DNA of 46,494 bases from an uncultured Lachnospiraceae bacterium. Its GTDB lineage: Bacteria > Bacillota > Clostridia > Lachnospirales > Lachnospiraceae. The notes beneath the pieces are model-generated. The model did no database searches, was not told the origin of the DNA, and worked only from the letters and a program-made list of their open reading frames with translations. The translations under genes and the position numbers were made by a program. Where the stretch lies: positions 1 through 46,494 of the forward strand of contig CALWOX010000011.1 in NCBI GenBank assembly GCA_944383265.1. Reading direction: 5' to 3'. Of this stretch, positions 35,876 through 43,376 are shown one piece after another (positions within the stretch are counted from its first letter, which is position 1; every line of letters begins with the position of its first letter).

Positions 35876-36507
35876 AACAAAATGACCCCGTTGCCTGCTC
35901 CTATCCTGTCGGCTCCTGCTTCTATCATAGCCTTTGCCTCCTCAGGAGTCCTTATTCCGCCGCTGGCCTTTACAAGAGCTCTGTCTCCGACAGTTTTTTT
36001 CATTAATGCCACATCCTCTACAGTAGCTCCACCTGTAGAAAATCCTGTTGAAGTCTTTACAAAATCAGCTCCTGCCTCAACACTGAGCTCGCATGCCTTT
36101 ACTATCTCATCCTTTGTGAGAAGGCAGGTCTCTAGTATTACCTTGAGCACTCTTCCGTTGCAAGCCTCTTTAACCGCTTTTATATCATTTAAAACATAGT
36201 CATAGTCCTTATCCTTCATGGCGCTTACATTTATTACCATGTCCACCTCATCAGCGCCCTTCTCAACAGAGAGCTTCGCCTCGTATGCCTTTGCCTCGGT
36301 AAGCATTGCACCCAGAGGAAATCCTACAACACAGCAGGTCTTGACATCGCTTCCTGAAAGCTCCTGCTTGACAAGAGGAACAAAGCATGAATTTACACAT
36401 ACTGATGCAAATCCGTTTTCCTTTGCCTCTTTGCAATATCTTACTATTGTCTCCTTCTTTGTGTCAGCCTTAAGCATTGTATGATCGATATACTTTGCTA
36501 TACTCAT
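35872..36507 (-). CDS. deoC: Deoxyribose-phosphate aldolase
   Basis: A 211-residue class I aldolase splitting 2-deoxyribose 5-phosphate into glyceraldehyde 3-phosphate and acetaldehyde. The Schiff-base Lys is K151 (FVKTSTGF), with D89 (DEVDMVIN) and K180 (VKASGGIR) as partners. AAGGAG lies 8 bases before the ATG. A gap of 66 bases separates it from trmN6, and it overlaps galM by 4 bases. Confidence 0.96.
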   Translation of the reverse strand: MSIAKYIDHTMLKADTKKETIVRYCKEAKENGFASVCVNSCFVPLVKQELSGSDVKTCCVVGFPLGAMLTEAKAYEAKLSVEKGADEVDMVINVSAMKDKDYDYVLNDIKAVKEACNGRVLKVILETCLLTKDEIVKACELSVEAGADFVKTSTGFSTGGATVEDVALMKKTVGDRALVKASGGIRTPEEAKAMIEAGADRIGAGNGVILL

Positions 36508-36573
36508 AAAATATTCTCCTTTTCATATTCATAATATTTTATATATTTGGATTCCGTTTATATTTTTTATACA

Positions 36574-37410
36574 TTAATATCCGTAGATATCATATATCTC
36601 GCGTGTATATTTTCCTTCAGATTCGTATACTATTACAGGCTTCTCCACAGTGACCTGAGAACCGCCTGACTTTACCGACTCTATAAGGACCATATTTGCA
36701 TCTCTGTCAATAAATGGATGTACAAATTTCATGCGCTTTGGCTCCAGCTTATATGCCTTTAACGAGCTTACTATCTCGGAAAGCCTGTGAGGTCTGTGTA
36801 CCATATAAAATCTTCCTCCGCTTTTAAGGAGCCTTCCTGCGGCTCTGCAGACATCATCCAGAGAACAAAGCACCTCATGCCTTGATATGCTTTTCATCTC
36901 CATAGGATTTTTTAATCCGTGTCCTGTGTTCATATAAGGCGGATTTGATGTCACAACATCAAAGCTTCCCGGTTCTGCCTTTACCTCTTCATTCCCATTC
37001 TCGGACCCTTTCTTGGGAAGCACTCTTTCAAGTATATTATTGCTTCCCCTTTTTCCCAGCTCCTTTATATCTCCTTTAAGTATTAAAACCTTTTCCTCAA
37101 GGGAATTAAGTCTTACGCTCCTTGCGGCCATTTCCGCAACCTCATCCTGTATCTCAACACCGAAAAAAATCCTTCCCTCTGTCTTTGCCTCAAGAAGTAT
37201 AGGTATTATTCCGGTTCCCGTTCCGAGATCTATGACCTTCTCCCCGGGCTTTACCTTGGCAAAGCCTGATAAAAGGACAGCATCCATACCAAAACAAAAG
37301 CCCGATTTTTTTTGAATTATGTGATATCCGTTCCTCTGAAGGTCATCTATCCTCTCGTCATCCTTTATGATGACCCTTTCCTCAGGAATTATTTTCTTGT
37401 CAGACTGCAC
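36574..37410 (-). CDS. trmN6: tRNA1(Val) adenine-37 N6-methyltransferase family protein
   Basis: A 278-residue SAM methyltransferase with IDLGTGTGIIP (motif I), VEIQ (motif II) and the amino-methyltransferase motif TSNPPYMN. The family (YfiC/TrmN6) modifies A37 of tRNA-Val. It starts at GTG (37410) with AGGAGG 5 bases upstream, and follows ricT by 20 bases, as in the Bacillus yaaT-yabB order. A charged insert (about 125-145) makes it longer than the E. coli enzyme. Confidence 0.88.
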   Translation of the reverse strand: MQSDKKIIPEERVIIKDDERIDDLQRNGYHIIQKKSGFCFGMDAVLLSGFAKVKPGEKVIDLGTGTGIIPILLEAKTEGRIFFGVEIQDEVAEMAARSVRLNSLEEKVLILKGDIKELGKRGSNNILERVLPKKGSENGNEEVKAEPGSFDVVTSNPPYMNTGHGLKNPMEMKSISRHEVLCSLDDVCRAAGRLLKSGGRFYMVHRPHRLSEIVSSLKAYKLEPKRMKFVHPFIDRDANMVLIESVKSGGSQVTVEKPVIVYESEGKYTREIYDIYGY

Positions 37411-37430
37411 CCCGGCCTCCTTAAATGCAT

Positions 37431-38339
37431 TTAGTCGTCAAGCTTTGATTTCTTTTCTCTCTTATCAAGTTTTTCCATCTCCTCAAGCTCTTTATCAACA
37501 GCCTCTGATTTTTTCGAGGCCCTTGCAGGCTTGAATCTGAGCTCCGAAGCCTTGTACTCTCTTATTTCCTTCTCGTCATTTTCAAGATTTACAATAACCT
37601 TTACTTTTTGCTGCAGAACGCTTACAGAAGATACCTCACCCTTAAATCCGTCTTTTGTAGTGACGTGATCTCCATGTGAGGGGAGCTTTCTGTTAAGCTC
37701 CTCATAAACTTCTTCCTCATTCTTAAGGCAACACATAAGCCTTCCGCAAACTCCGGATATTTTTGAAGGGTTAAGAGAAAGATTTTGCTCCTTTGCCATC
37801 TTTATGGATACAGGCGCAAACTCACTTAAGTAACTGTGGCAGCAAAGAGTCCTTCCGCAAGTTCCAAGACCTCCGAGAATCTTTGTTTCGTCTCTGACTC
37901 CAACCTGTCTGAGCTCTATCCTTGTCTTAAATACAGAGGCCAGATCTTTTACCAGATCTCTGAAATCTATCCTTCCCTCCGCAGTAAAATAAAAAAGTAT
38001 CTTATTATTGTCAAAGGTATACTCACAATCAATCAGCTTCATAGGAAGACCATGTTTTTTTATTTTTTCAAAGCAGACCTTAAATGCATCGGCTTCCTTT
38101 TCCTTATTTGCCGCTTCTATATCCTCATCCTCCTTTGTAGCAGGCCTTATGACCTGCTTTAAAGGCTGTATTACCTTGTCGTCCCTGACATCATGGTTTC
38201 CCTTTACAACCGTTCCGAATTCCACTCCTCTTGCGGTCTCAACTATTACTGCATCACCTGTGTTTATGTCATACTCTCCGGGATCAAAATAATAAATTTT
38301 TCCCGCCTTGCGAAATCTTACATCTATAACCTTTGCCAT
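37431..38339 (-). CDS. ricT: PSP1 domain protein RicT/YaaT
   Basis: A 302-residue PSP1-domain protein. In Bacillus RicT forms an iron-sulfur complex with RicA and RicF that assists RNase Y in mRNA maturation. The conserved cysteines are present in GTCGRTLCCHSYL and GVCGRLMCCL. The last 45 residues are Lys/Glu-rich. It sits in the conserved holB-ricT-trmN6 order. No ricA or ricF lies in the window. TAAGGAG precedes the ATG. Confidence 0.92.
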   Translation of the reverse strand: MAKVIDVRFRKAGKIYYFDPGEYDINTGDAVIVETARGVEFGTVVKGNHDVRDDKVIQPLKQVIRPATKEDEDIEAANKEKEADAFKVCFEKIKKHGLPMKLIDCEYTFDNNKILFYFTAEGRIDFRDLVKDLASVFKTRIELRQVGVRDETKILGGLGTCGRTLCCHSYLSEFAPVSIKMAKEQNLSLNPSKISGVCGRLMCCLKNEEEVYEELNRKLPSHGDHVTTKDGFKGEVSSVSVLQQKVKVIVNLENDEKEIREYKASELRFKPARASKKSEAVDKELEEMEKLDKREKKSKLDD

Positions 38340-38435
38340 TAAAATCTCCTTAAAATATGTTCAAAAATATCTGTCTGAAAAATTTATTTAAAAATTTCTT
38401 TCTGAAAAATTTTCTTTAAAATATCTCCTTAAAAA
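38340..38435. repeat. Short degenerate direct repeats between holB and ricT
   Basis: The 96-base gap contains two copies each of ATCTCCTTAAAA and of a CTGAAAAATTT-TTTAAAA unit (plus-strand reading). The first is the complement of the ribosome binding site TTTTAAGGAGAT, so the ricT leader carries two Shine-Dalgarno-like copies, one of them 80 bases from the start. It looks like a local tandem duplication that has drifted. Confidence 0.45.
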
Positions 38436-39389
38436 TCAATTTTCTCTCATTGTAAGGAGCATAAGCTCAAGTGCAAGCTCAGGGCTAACATTTGCCTTAA
38501 GTCTTGTACGGCATTTCTCTATCGCTTCCATTATCCTCTCTATACCCTCATAAGAACTTAGCGCGGCCAGATCCATTATGGCTACTCTGTCGGCTTTAAA
38601 TATCACTGTGTTTATGTCCTTTGTGACCTTATACATCATAAGGTCTCTGTACCAAAGCTGCAGAAGGTCAAAAAAATCATCTGTACCTGTAGGAAGCTTC
38701 CTTATTCTCCGTATAGCAGCAAGTATCTCGTATGTTCCCATGTTCTTAATATTCGAACATATATGCATAGTCTCGGAATACAGCTTTCTGAAGTCCTCGG
38801 AACCGGCTATCCTAATCGCCTTTCCGGGATTTCCCGATGCAAAAGCGACTGTCAGATTAAGCTCGTCCTCTTCTATTTCAAAATTTTTTCTCAGATATTC
38901 CGCTATACCCGCATCAGTTGCGGGCTTCATTTTAAGCTTTACACATCTTGATGATATAGTACTCAAAAGTGCCTTTTCATCTGTACATAAAAGCATTATC
39001 ACAACATACTCAGGAGGCTCCTCCAGTGTCTTAAGCAAAGCATTTTGAGCTTGCTGTGTAAGCTTTTGAGCTTCATCCACTATATAAATCTTTTTTTCAG
39101 ACATATAAGGCCTTATGTCCACCGTATCAGTTATCTGTTTTCTCACATCATCAACACCTATAGTATCGGGCTTTTCGTGAGTTACAGATATTACATCCGG
39201 GTGGTTATGGCTCATTACCTTTTTCTCATCATTTACCAGATATGCCGAAAAATCAAGGGCAAGATTCATTTTGCCTATTCCCTTTTCACCCTCTATTATA
39301 TAGGCATGATAAACGGCCCCGTTTTTTATGGAGTTCCTCAGTTGTTCCTTAATAAGGTCATTATCTATTACATTATTGAATGAAATCAT
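38436..39389 (-). CDS. holB: DNA polymerase III delta-prime subunit
   Basis: A 317-residue clamp-loader subunit of the HolB family. It shows a P-loop-like EGEKGIGKMN (33-42), IYIVDEAQKL, NALLKTLEEPPE and SSRCVKLK (the SRC motif). The four cysteines of the zinc module found in typical delta-prime and gamma subunits, normally just before HNHPD, are absent here. The start is either ATG 39389 or TTG 39395. Both overlap the end of the kinase gene (by about 17-23 bases), and GGAAGAG lies at a usable distance from either. Confidence 0.9.
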   Translation of the reverse strand: MISFNNVIDNDLIKEQLRNSIKNGAVYHAYIIEGEKGIGKMNLALDFSAYLVNDEKKVMSHNHPDVISVTHEKPDTIGVDDVRKQITDTVDIRPYMSEKKIYIVDEAQKLTQQAQNALLKTLEEPPEYVVIMLLCTDEKALLSTISSRCVKLKMKPATDAGIAEYLRKNFEIEEDELNLTVAFASGNPGKAIRIAGSEDFRKLYSETMHICSNIKNMGTYEILAAIRRIRKLPTGTDDFFDLLQLWYRDLMMYKVTKDINTVIFKADRVAIMDLAALSSYEGIERIMEAIEKCRTRLKANVSPELALELMLLTMREN

Positions 39390-39966
39390 TTTCAAAAAAC
39401 TCTTCCTTCACTTTTCTTAAGAGCTTATCCGCATCACTGCTGTCAAACCGCTTGTATATTCCAGCCTCCAACAGCTTTTCTTCCGAAAAGTCTTCGCTGT
39501 CGGCAAGGAATCTTCTGCACATCTCCTCATAATGAGGCACTTTCTGAAGCCTTTCTCTGTCAAGAGCTCTCTGGAGTCTCTCCCCATCGTCGAGCTCAAG
39601 ATATATAGGGACAAGCTTTTCGCTTCCGAAAAAGCTGCTGAGTGCTTTATAAGATTCAAGTGTTTCCAAGCTCAAATAATCTTTTTCAGACAAATCTATC
39701 TGCCCGTCATCTATGGTGCAATAAGTCCATAATCCGCGCATAGTATTATATTGTCTTTTCTCTATAACCTTTCCGGCCTTTTCATATCCTGAAAGCTCCT
39801 CGTCAGTTATAAAATGATACTCTACTCCTTCTGTCTCCCCTGCTCTCATAGGCCTTGTGGTATACATTACATAAGTGCCCAGAGAATTAATTTCCTGAAG
39901 AAGATTTTTATAAAGCGTATCCTTACCTGAGGCGCTTTTTCCCATTATGCAATAAATTTTGCCCAT
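39373..39966 (-). CDS. Guanylate kinase-like P-loop kinase
   Basis: A 197-residue protein with P-loop GKSASGKD (9-16) and guanylate-kinase features TTRPMRAGETEGVEYHF and IEKRQYNTMRGLWTY. In Bacillus the corresponding position upstream of holB is held by thymidylate kinase. The GMP-binding region resembles Gmk, but the C-terminal half is divergent, and the organism may have a canonical gmk elsewhere. Treat the substrate as unproven. It overlaps holB. Confidence 0.78.
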   Translation of the reverse strand: MGKIYCIMGKSASGKDTLYKNLLQEINSLGTYVMYTTRPMRAGETEGVEYHFITDEELSGYEKAGKVIEKRQYNTMRGLWTYCTIDDGQIDLSEKDYLSLETLESYKALSSFFGSEKLVPIYLELDDGERLQRALDRERLQKVPHYEEMCRRFLADSEDFSEEKLLEAGIYKRFDSSDADKLLRKVKEEFFENDFIQ

Positions 39967-40083
39967 AATTTATTCTGCTGTTTTACCCTGTTAATTTGCT
40001 GTTTTATTCCAAATGCTTTAATACGATGTTTTATTTTGCCATTTTCTTCTGTCTCAAAAAGTCTTAATAAATCTCCAAAATAT

Positions 40084-41775
40084 CTAATTTCCCGGAGCTC
40101 CGCCTACAATTATACCATCACCTGAAGTATTATCAGATACAGGTTCCCTTGGATCAGAGATCGACTCATTATCCGATGTAGGAGAGTCTGCAGGTGAAAG
40201 AGTAACTGAGGGTATTTGAGTAACATTATCATCTGAATTGTCTTCACTTACAAATATATTCTCCGATATCACTCCAATCGCCAAAGGAGTAGTGGATGAA
40301 AGATCAAAGCTTACAAAATCGGCATCATCCCCTGTTCCCAGCTTGCAAATGGCACTTCCCGAAATAAGAGCATAAAGCTCCATATCCGCAGGAAGACTTA
40401 CAGATGACAAAGCACCTGATGTTGAGTTTACAATGTCCACATCTCCATTCATGTTGATAATTATCAAACTGCAGCTGTCTGAATCGGCCATATACTCAGC
40501 TACAAGATTTCCGCTTGAATAATCATAAAACATATTTCCTGTACGCCCCGGAAAATCTGTACTTACCTCTTGTATTTCTCCCGGACCGCTTTTTCTCATT
40601 ATCTTACTGACAAGCTTCCCTGTACTGCTGTCAGTCTCCGTATAATAGGTCCATCCTCCTGTTGTAACAGAAGTTTTTTCTCTCACTCCTGTTATTTCCC
40701 CATCATCCGAAAGATAATAAGTAAAGCTTCCTACCCTTTTGGAATTATCCAAACTTCTGACAGGTTCACCTGACTTATCATATAAGTACAATGCATCACC
40801 CTTGTTTTCAAATATATAATCATCAATTGAAATGCTGTCAGAGGTATATGTTGTTTTAGTCTCATCCTTTGTTGCATTTGAAGTGTGATATATCTTACCG
40901 GAGGTCATATAAAAAATATCACCGTCAACTACCTTATATCCTTCAACATTTTGAGCAACAATCTCCCTGTATTCAGCGCCGGGCTTCATTCTGTACAGCG
41001 TACCGTTTATCTTTCTCTCTTCAGAACTCAAATCATCTTTATCCGATAAAGGAAGATAATATATATACTCTCCATCTGTCTGTAAACTGTACATAGAAGA
41101 AAACTGAGGATTTTCATCTCCTCCGAGAACATATGATCTTGCCTCTGTAGTTTTCTTATACATTATAGCGTTAAATGTACCGAGACTTTTCTCATCCGAA
41201 AGAAAAGCCCATAATTTTCTACTTTTAACTAATGAAGGATAATCAGCAATTACATCATCAGGATTCGGGCTGTAATCATAATCATAATTGATTTTCATAA
41301 CTTTCCCTTCACTGTCAAATTCAAAGACCATACCATCAAGAGATAAAGTCTTGGAAACATAAGCAGAGCCATTGTCATCAAAATAATAAAGAAAACCACC
41401 TTCGCTGATCCACTCGTTTTCAGCAAAGCTTCCATCATCCTTAATGTAACGAATACCCTCAGACTCCGATGATATCAGACCTGAACCATGAGAATCTGTA
41501 AAACTGCTGTCTGAAGAGTTCTGATTACTTTCTCCATTCGAATTAAAATTATTCAAATTATTTCCATCATTACCATCTATCCCGGTTGACTCATTTGAAT
41601 GCTCTGAAGTATTTATGAAAAAACTGTCCCCCGACATATTATTAACCTTCAGATAAACAAAATAAACAACCAAGATTGCCGCAATAATTAAAAGTAAGGA
41701 ATAAATCAAACGTAAAATATCCGCCGCTGCTGACTTCCTTTTAGTATTTTTTTTTCGTCTTCTTCTATCAGGCAT
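40084..41775 (-). CDS. Membrane-anchored extracellular protein with DUF5050-like propeller and one cell-wall-binding-like repeat
   Basis: A 563-residue protein with a very basic N-terminus (Arg/Lys 4-14), one transmembrane segment (about 20-42) and no further membrane spans, so the rest is probably outside. A Ser/Asn-rich stalk (50-95) leads to a single unit like choline/glucan-binding repeats (FAENEWISEGGFLYYFDDNG, about 115-135). Repeated YIYYLP / GDIFYMTSGKIY / FTYYLSDDG blades follow (about 220-400), as in DUF5050 beta-propellers. The C-terminus is Ser/Asp/Pro-rich. Composition is AT-richer than neighbouring genes. Function unknown. Confidence 0.65.
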   Translation of the reverse strand: MPDRRRRKKNTKRKSAAADILRLIYSLLLIIAAILVVYFVYLKVNNMSGDSFFINTSEHSNESTGIDGNDGNNLNNFNSNGESNQNSSDSSFTDSHGSGLISSESEGIRYIKDDGSFAENEWISEGGFLYYFDDNGSAYVSKTLSLDGMVFEFDSEGKVMKINYDYDYSPNPDDVIADYPSLVKSRKLWAFLSDEKSLGTFNAIMYKKTTEARSYVLGGDENPQFSSMYSLQTDGEYIYYLPLSDKDDLSSEERKINGTLYRMKPGAEYREIVAQNVEGYKVVDGDIFYMTSGKIYHTSNATKDETKTTYTSDSISIDDYIFENKGDALYLYDKSGEPVRSLDNSKRVGSFTYYLSDDGEITGVREKTSVTTGGWTYYTETDSSTGKLVSKIMRKSGPGEIQEVSTDFPGRTGNMFYDYSSGNLVAEYMADSDSCSLIIINMNGDVDIVNSTSGALSSVSLPADMELYALISGSAICKLGTGDDADFVSFDLSSTTPLAIGVISENIFVSEDNSDDNVTQIPSVTLSPADSPTSDNESISDPREPVSDNTSGDGIIVGGAPGN

Positions 41776-41883
41776 AAAAATTCTCTCAATTAGTATTTCT
41801 AAAATTAATAGGTTTAAAAATTAATATGTTTAAAACTATTATTATTTATTCAATTTCTTTTTTTACAAAAAATTATTTTAGTC

Positions 41884-41932
41884 TTTCATTAAATGTTTTT
41901 ATTGAAAAGATAAATAAAATAATTTAATGAAA
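41884..41932. repeat. AT-rich inverted repeat upstream of the surface-protein gene
   Basis: TTTCATTAAAT (41884-41894) and ATTTAATGAAA (41922-41932) are perfect 11-bp arms, and pairing can be extended inward with a TTTTATT/AATAAAA stem after one mismatch. It lies about 110-160 bases upstream of the surface-protein gene, in very AT-rich DNA of about 260 bases that holds no gene. It could be an operator, or a hairpin. Confidence 0.5.
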
Positions 41933-41994
41933 CAAAATCTGTTCTAAATGAGTTTAACATTTATATCATATAGTATCAAGTAACAAAATACTTA

Positions 41995-42028
41995 TAAAAA
42001 AGAAAAGGACCTCTAAACTTAGAGATCC
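41995..42028 (-). terminator. Original terminator of the tRNA operon, now cut off by the element
   Basis: Minus strand: GGATCTCTA and TAGAGGTCC (42007-42028) pair around a four-base loop with one G-U pair, followed by TTTTCTTTTTT. It lies 8 bases beyond the displaced tRNA-Lys 3' fragment, where the terminator of the tRNA cluster would have stood before integration. Confidence 0.8.
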
Positions 42029-42035
42029 TAAAACC

Positions 42036-42078
42036 TGAGCGTGGGGGGACTCGAACCCCCGACAACTTGATTAAAAGT
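42036..42078 (-). repeat. Left attachment repeat: 3' fragment of tRNA-Lys
   Basis: These 43 bases are identical to 45524-45566, the 3' part of tRNA-Lys(TTT) from the discriminator base through the T-arm, variable loop, 3' anticodon stem and anticodon loop. The rest of the tRNA is missing here. This is the displaced host end after integration (att site). Confidence 0.92.
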
Positions 42079-42103
42079 TATATTATTAAGGAGGTTGTAT
42101 ATT

Positions 42104-42415
42104 ATGTTATTCTCTTCCGATGAGCAAATTACTGCTCAGTTGATGGATTCTCCCGATTTTATGCGTCGGGTTTTACGTCAAGCTTCAGACTCACAATTAA
42201 TAAATGATTATGTTTTTCTTGAATCTGTCAGTAAATCTCTTTTTTCTTGTGATGATTATATTTATCCTTTTGAGGGGATATATATAGATGATTTAATAAA
42301 TGTTTTTGAAAGGTATCTTGAATATCTTTCAGAAGAAATAGTTTTCAGATTCATAAAAAGATATGAGCATGCTTATTCAGATTTAAAGGAGGTAAAAGGT
42401 AATGAAAAAAAATAA
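42104..42415 (+). CDS. Small element protein, unknown function
   Basis: A 103-residue acidic protein that I do not recognise. It begins 25 bases inside the left attachment repeat. AAGGAGG lies 9 bases before the ATG at 42104; the frame opens earlier at a TTG (42095), which touches that site. It is helix-rich, with many Asp/Glu/Phe/Tyr residues and a Lys/Glu C-terminus. It overlaps the next gene by 14 bases in another frame, so both are probably translated from one message. Confidence 0.65.
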   Translation: MLFSSDEQITAQLMDSPDFMRRVLRQASDSQLINDYVFLESVSKSLFSCDDYIYPFEGIYIDDLINVFERYLEYLSEEIVFRFIKRYEHAYSDLKEVKGNEKK

Positions 42416-42572
42416 GTCTAAGCTTTGTGTACTTATTCCTACAGTGATCTATAACACGCTTAAACATGATAATGAGGTTTACGGTATAGCAAAGTCATAT
42501 ATCGTAAGTACCGCATTAATGGAATATTATCAAAAGCGCTCCGAGACTGCACCGCCTGTCAAGGGTGCGTAA
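42402..42572 (+). CDS. Small protein, possible ribbon-helix-helix DNA-binding protein
   Basis: A 56-residue basic protein, MKKNKSKLCV... ending PPVKGA. The pattern LCVLIPTVIYNTL, then YGIAKSYIVSTALMEYYQ, resembles a ribbon-helix-helix unit (beta strand, helix, GxS turn, helix) such as CopG/Arc copy-number and partition regulators. GGAGG lies in the end of the preceding gene and the start overlaps it. The last codons run into an inverted repeat (42556-42594). Copy-number control of the element is a guess. Confidence 0.6.
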   Translation: MKKNKSKLCVLIPTVIYNTLKHDNEVYGIAKSYIVSTALMEYYQKRSETAPPVKGA

Positions 42573-42594
42573 GCACGAAGCTTGCCCTTGACAG
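42556..42594. repeat. Perfect 10-bp inverted repeat with inner hairpin
   Basis: CTGTCAAGGG (42556-42565) and CCCTTGACAG (42585-42594) enclose 19 bases that themselves contain TGC-GTAA-GCA. It covers the end of the small gene at 42402-42572 and is not followed by a T-run, so it is a poor terminator. It starts the GC-richer structured block of the element. Confidence 0.75.
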
Positions 42595-42602
42595 AGAGTA
42601 AA

Positions 42603-42676
42603 GCGTATAATATACGGACTGAGGGACTGAGAAGGCCAAAGCCTTTCTTAGTCCCTCTTGTTCGTATATGCAACGC
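42603..42676. other. Long imperfect hairpin, candidate origin or structured RNA
   Basis: About 74 bases fold into one extended stem: GCGT/ACGC at the base, an internal loop, ATATACG/CGTATAT, an internal loop, then GAGGGACT-AGAA-GGC paired with GCC-TTCTTAGTCCCTC around CAAA. No coding frame covers it. The remaining bases to 42826 hold a shorter repeat (GAGCC/GGCTC near 42702-42727) and no gene. The region could be a single-strand origin, a packaging-like signal or an RNA. Confidence 0.6.
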
Positions 42677-42826
42677 CTGACGGTCGGTGTATTCCCCTCT
42701 CGGAGCCTTCAGGAGCTATTTCAGGCTCGGAGCTTATAAGTTTTATGCTTTTATTTTGTAAAACGGCTCTGTTAGCCTTACAGACGCTTTTGCGAGTGCA
42801 GACAAATATTATATACTTTTACAAAT

Positions 42827-42868
42827 AAAAAACACTAACCGCCCTGTCAAAAGTGATTAGTGTTTTTT
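42827..42868. terminator. Bidirectional terminator between the left genes and the repressor
   Basis: AAAAAACACTAA (42827-42838) and TTAGTGTTTTTT (42857-42868) are perfect 12-bp arms, giving a hairpin with a T-run on either strand. It can end the rightward small-gene transcript and the leftward repressor transcript. Confidence 0.85.
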
Positions 42869-42937
42869 ATAATTAATTAATGTTATTTGGCTGACCGTCT
42901 ATATCTGCAGTATTTTTTGTATCTTTATGCTTGCATT

Positions 42938-43366
42938 TTATTTATCTTTTTCAATTTCTTCATCGTTTGCTATTTCCCAAGTTCTTTTTTTCATTTCTTT
43001 TATTGTTTCTCTTTTTTTATCATTAAAGCTCTTGTTTTTGAATTCCTCAAATTCATCATCAGGCATTTCCGTCATGTAGTCCATTCCTGCCATAAAGCTT
43101 TTTTTCAGCTTTTCAAACACGCCTTTTTTTGTTTCAGCATCCATATTATCAACTATTTTGTCTATTCTGTCTTTATCTGTTTGATAATTTATTATATCCG
43201 TAGGCTTGCAATCAAGAAATTTGCATATTTTATCTATAGTATCTGTCGTGATTGTGCCGTTCTTATTAAGTTTTGACAATGTAGAAGGCGACATTATTTC
43301 TAATAGGTCTGTTTTTTTCTTGCCCATTTCTTTTAGCGTTTTCCATAAAATATCATAAGTAATCAT
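42938..43366 (-). CDS. Cro/CI-type HTH repressor of the element
   Basis: A 142-residue protein. The N-terminal helix-turn-helix (1-62) shows ITYDILWKTLKEMGKKKTDL, then SPSTLSKLNKNGTITTDTID and CKFLDCKPTDI, the compact YozG-like XRE form. A charged Lys/Glu/Asp helical C-terminus (65-142) may dimerise. I chose the ATG at 43366: a longer frame starts at 43411, but it would put a palindromic operator inside the coding sequence. It is the only gene of the element on the minus strand and faces rep across the operator region. Confidence 0.85.
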   Translation of the reverse strand: MITYDILWKTLKEMGKKKTDLLEIMSPSTLSKLNKNGTITTDTIDKICKFLDCKPTDIINYQTDKDRIDKIVDNMDAETKKGVFEKLKKSFMAGMDYMTEMPDDEFEEFKNKSFNDKKRETIKEMKKRTWEIANDEEIEKDK

Positions 43367-43376
43367 ATAATATAAG

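Noticed and set aside
42036-42078. A second tRNA-Lys gene
   Set aside because: Only the 3' half is present; the 5' half needed for a cloverleaf is missing. It is an attachment-site remnant.
42573-42826. Rho-independent terminator as the explanation of the 42556-42676 hairpins
   Set aside because: Neither hairpin is followed by a T-run on either strand, and a clear terminator already exists at 42827-42868.
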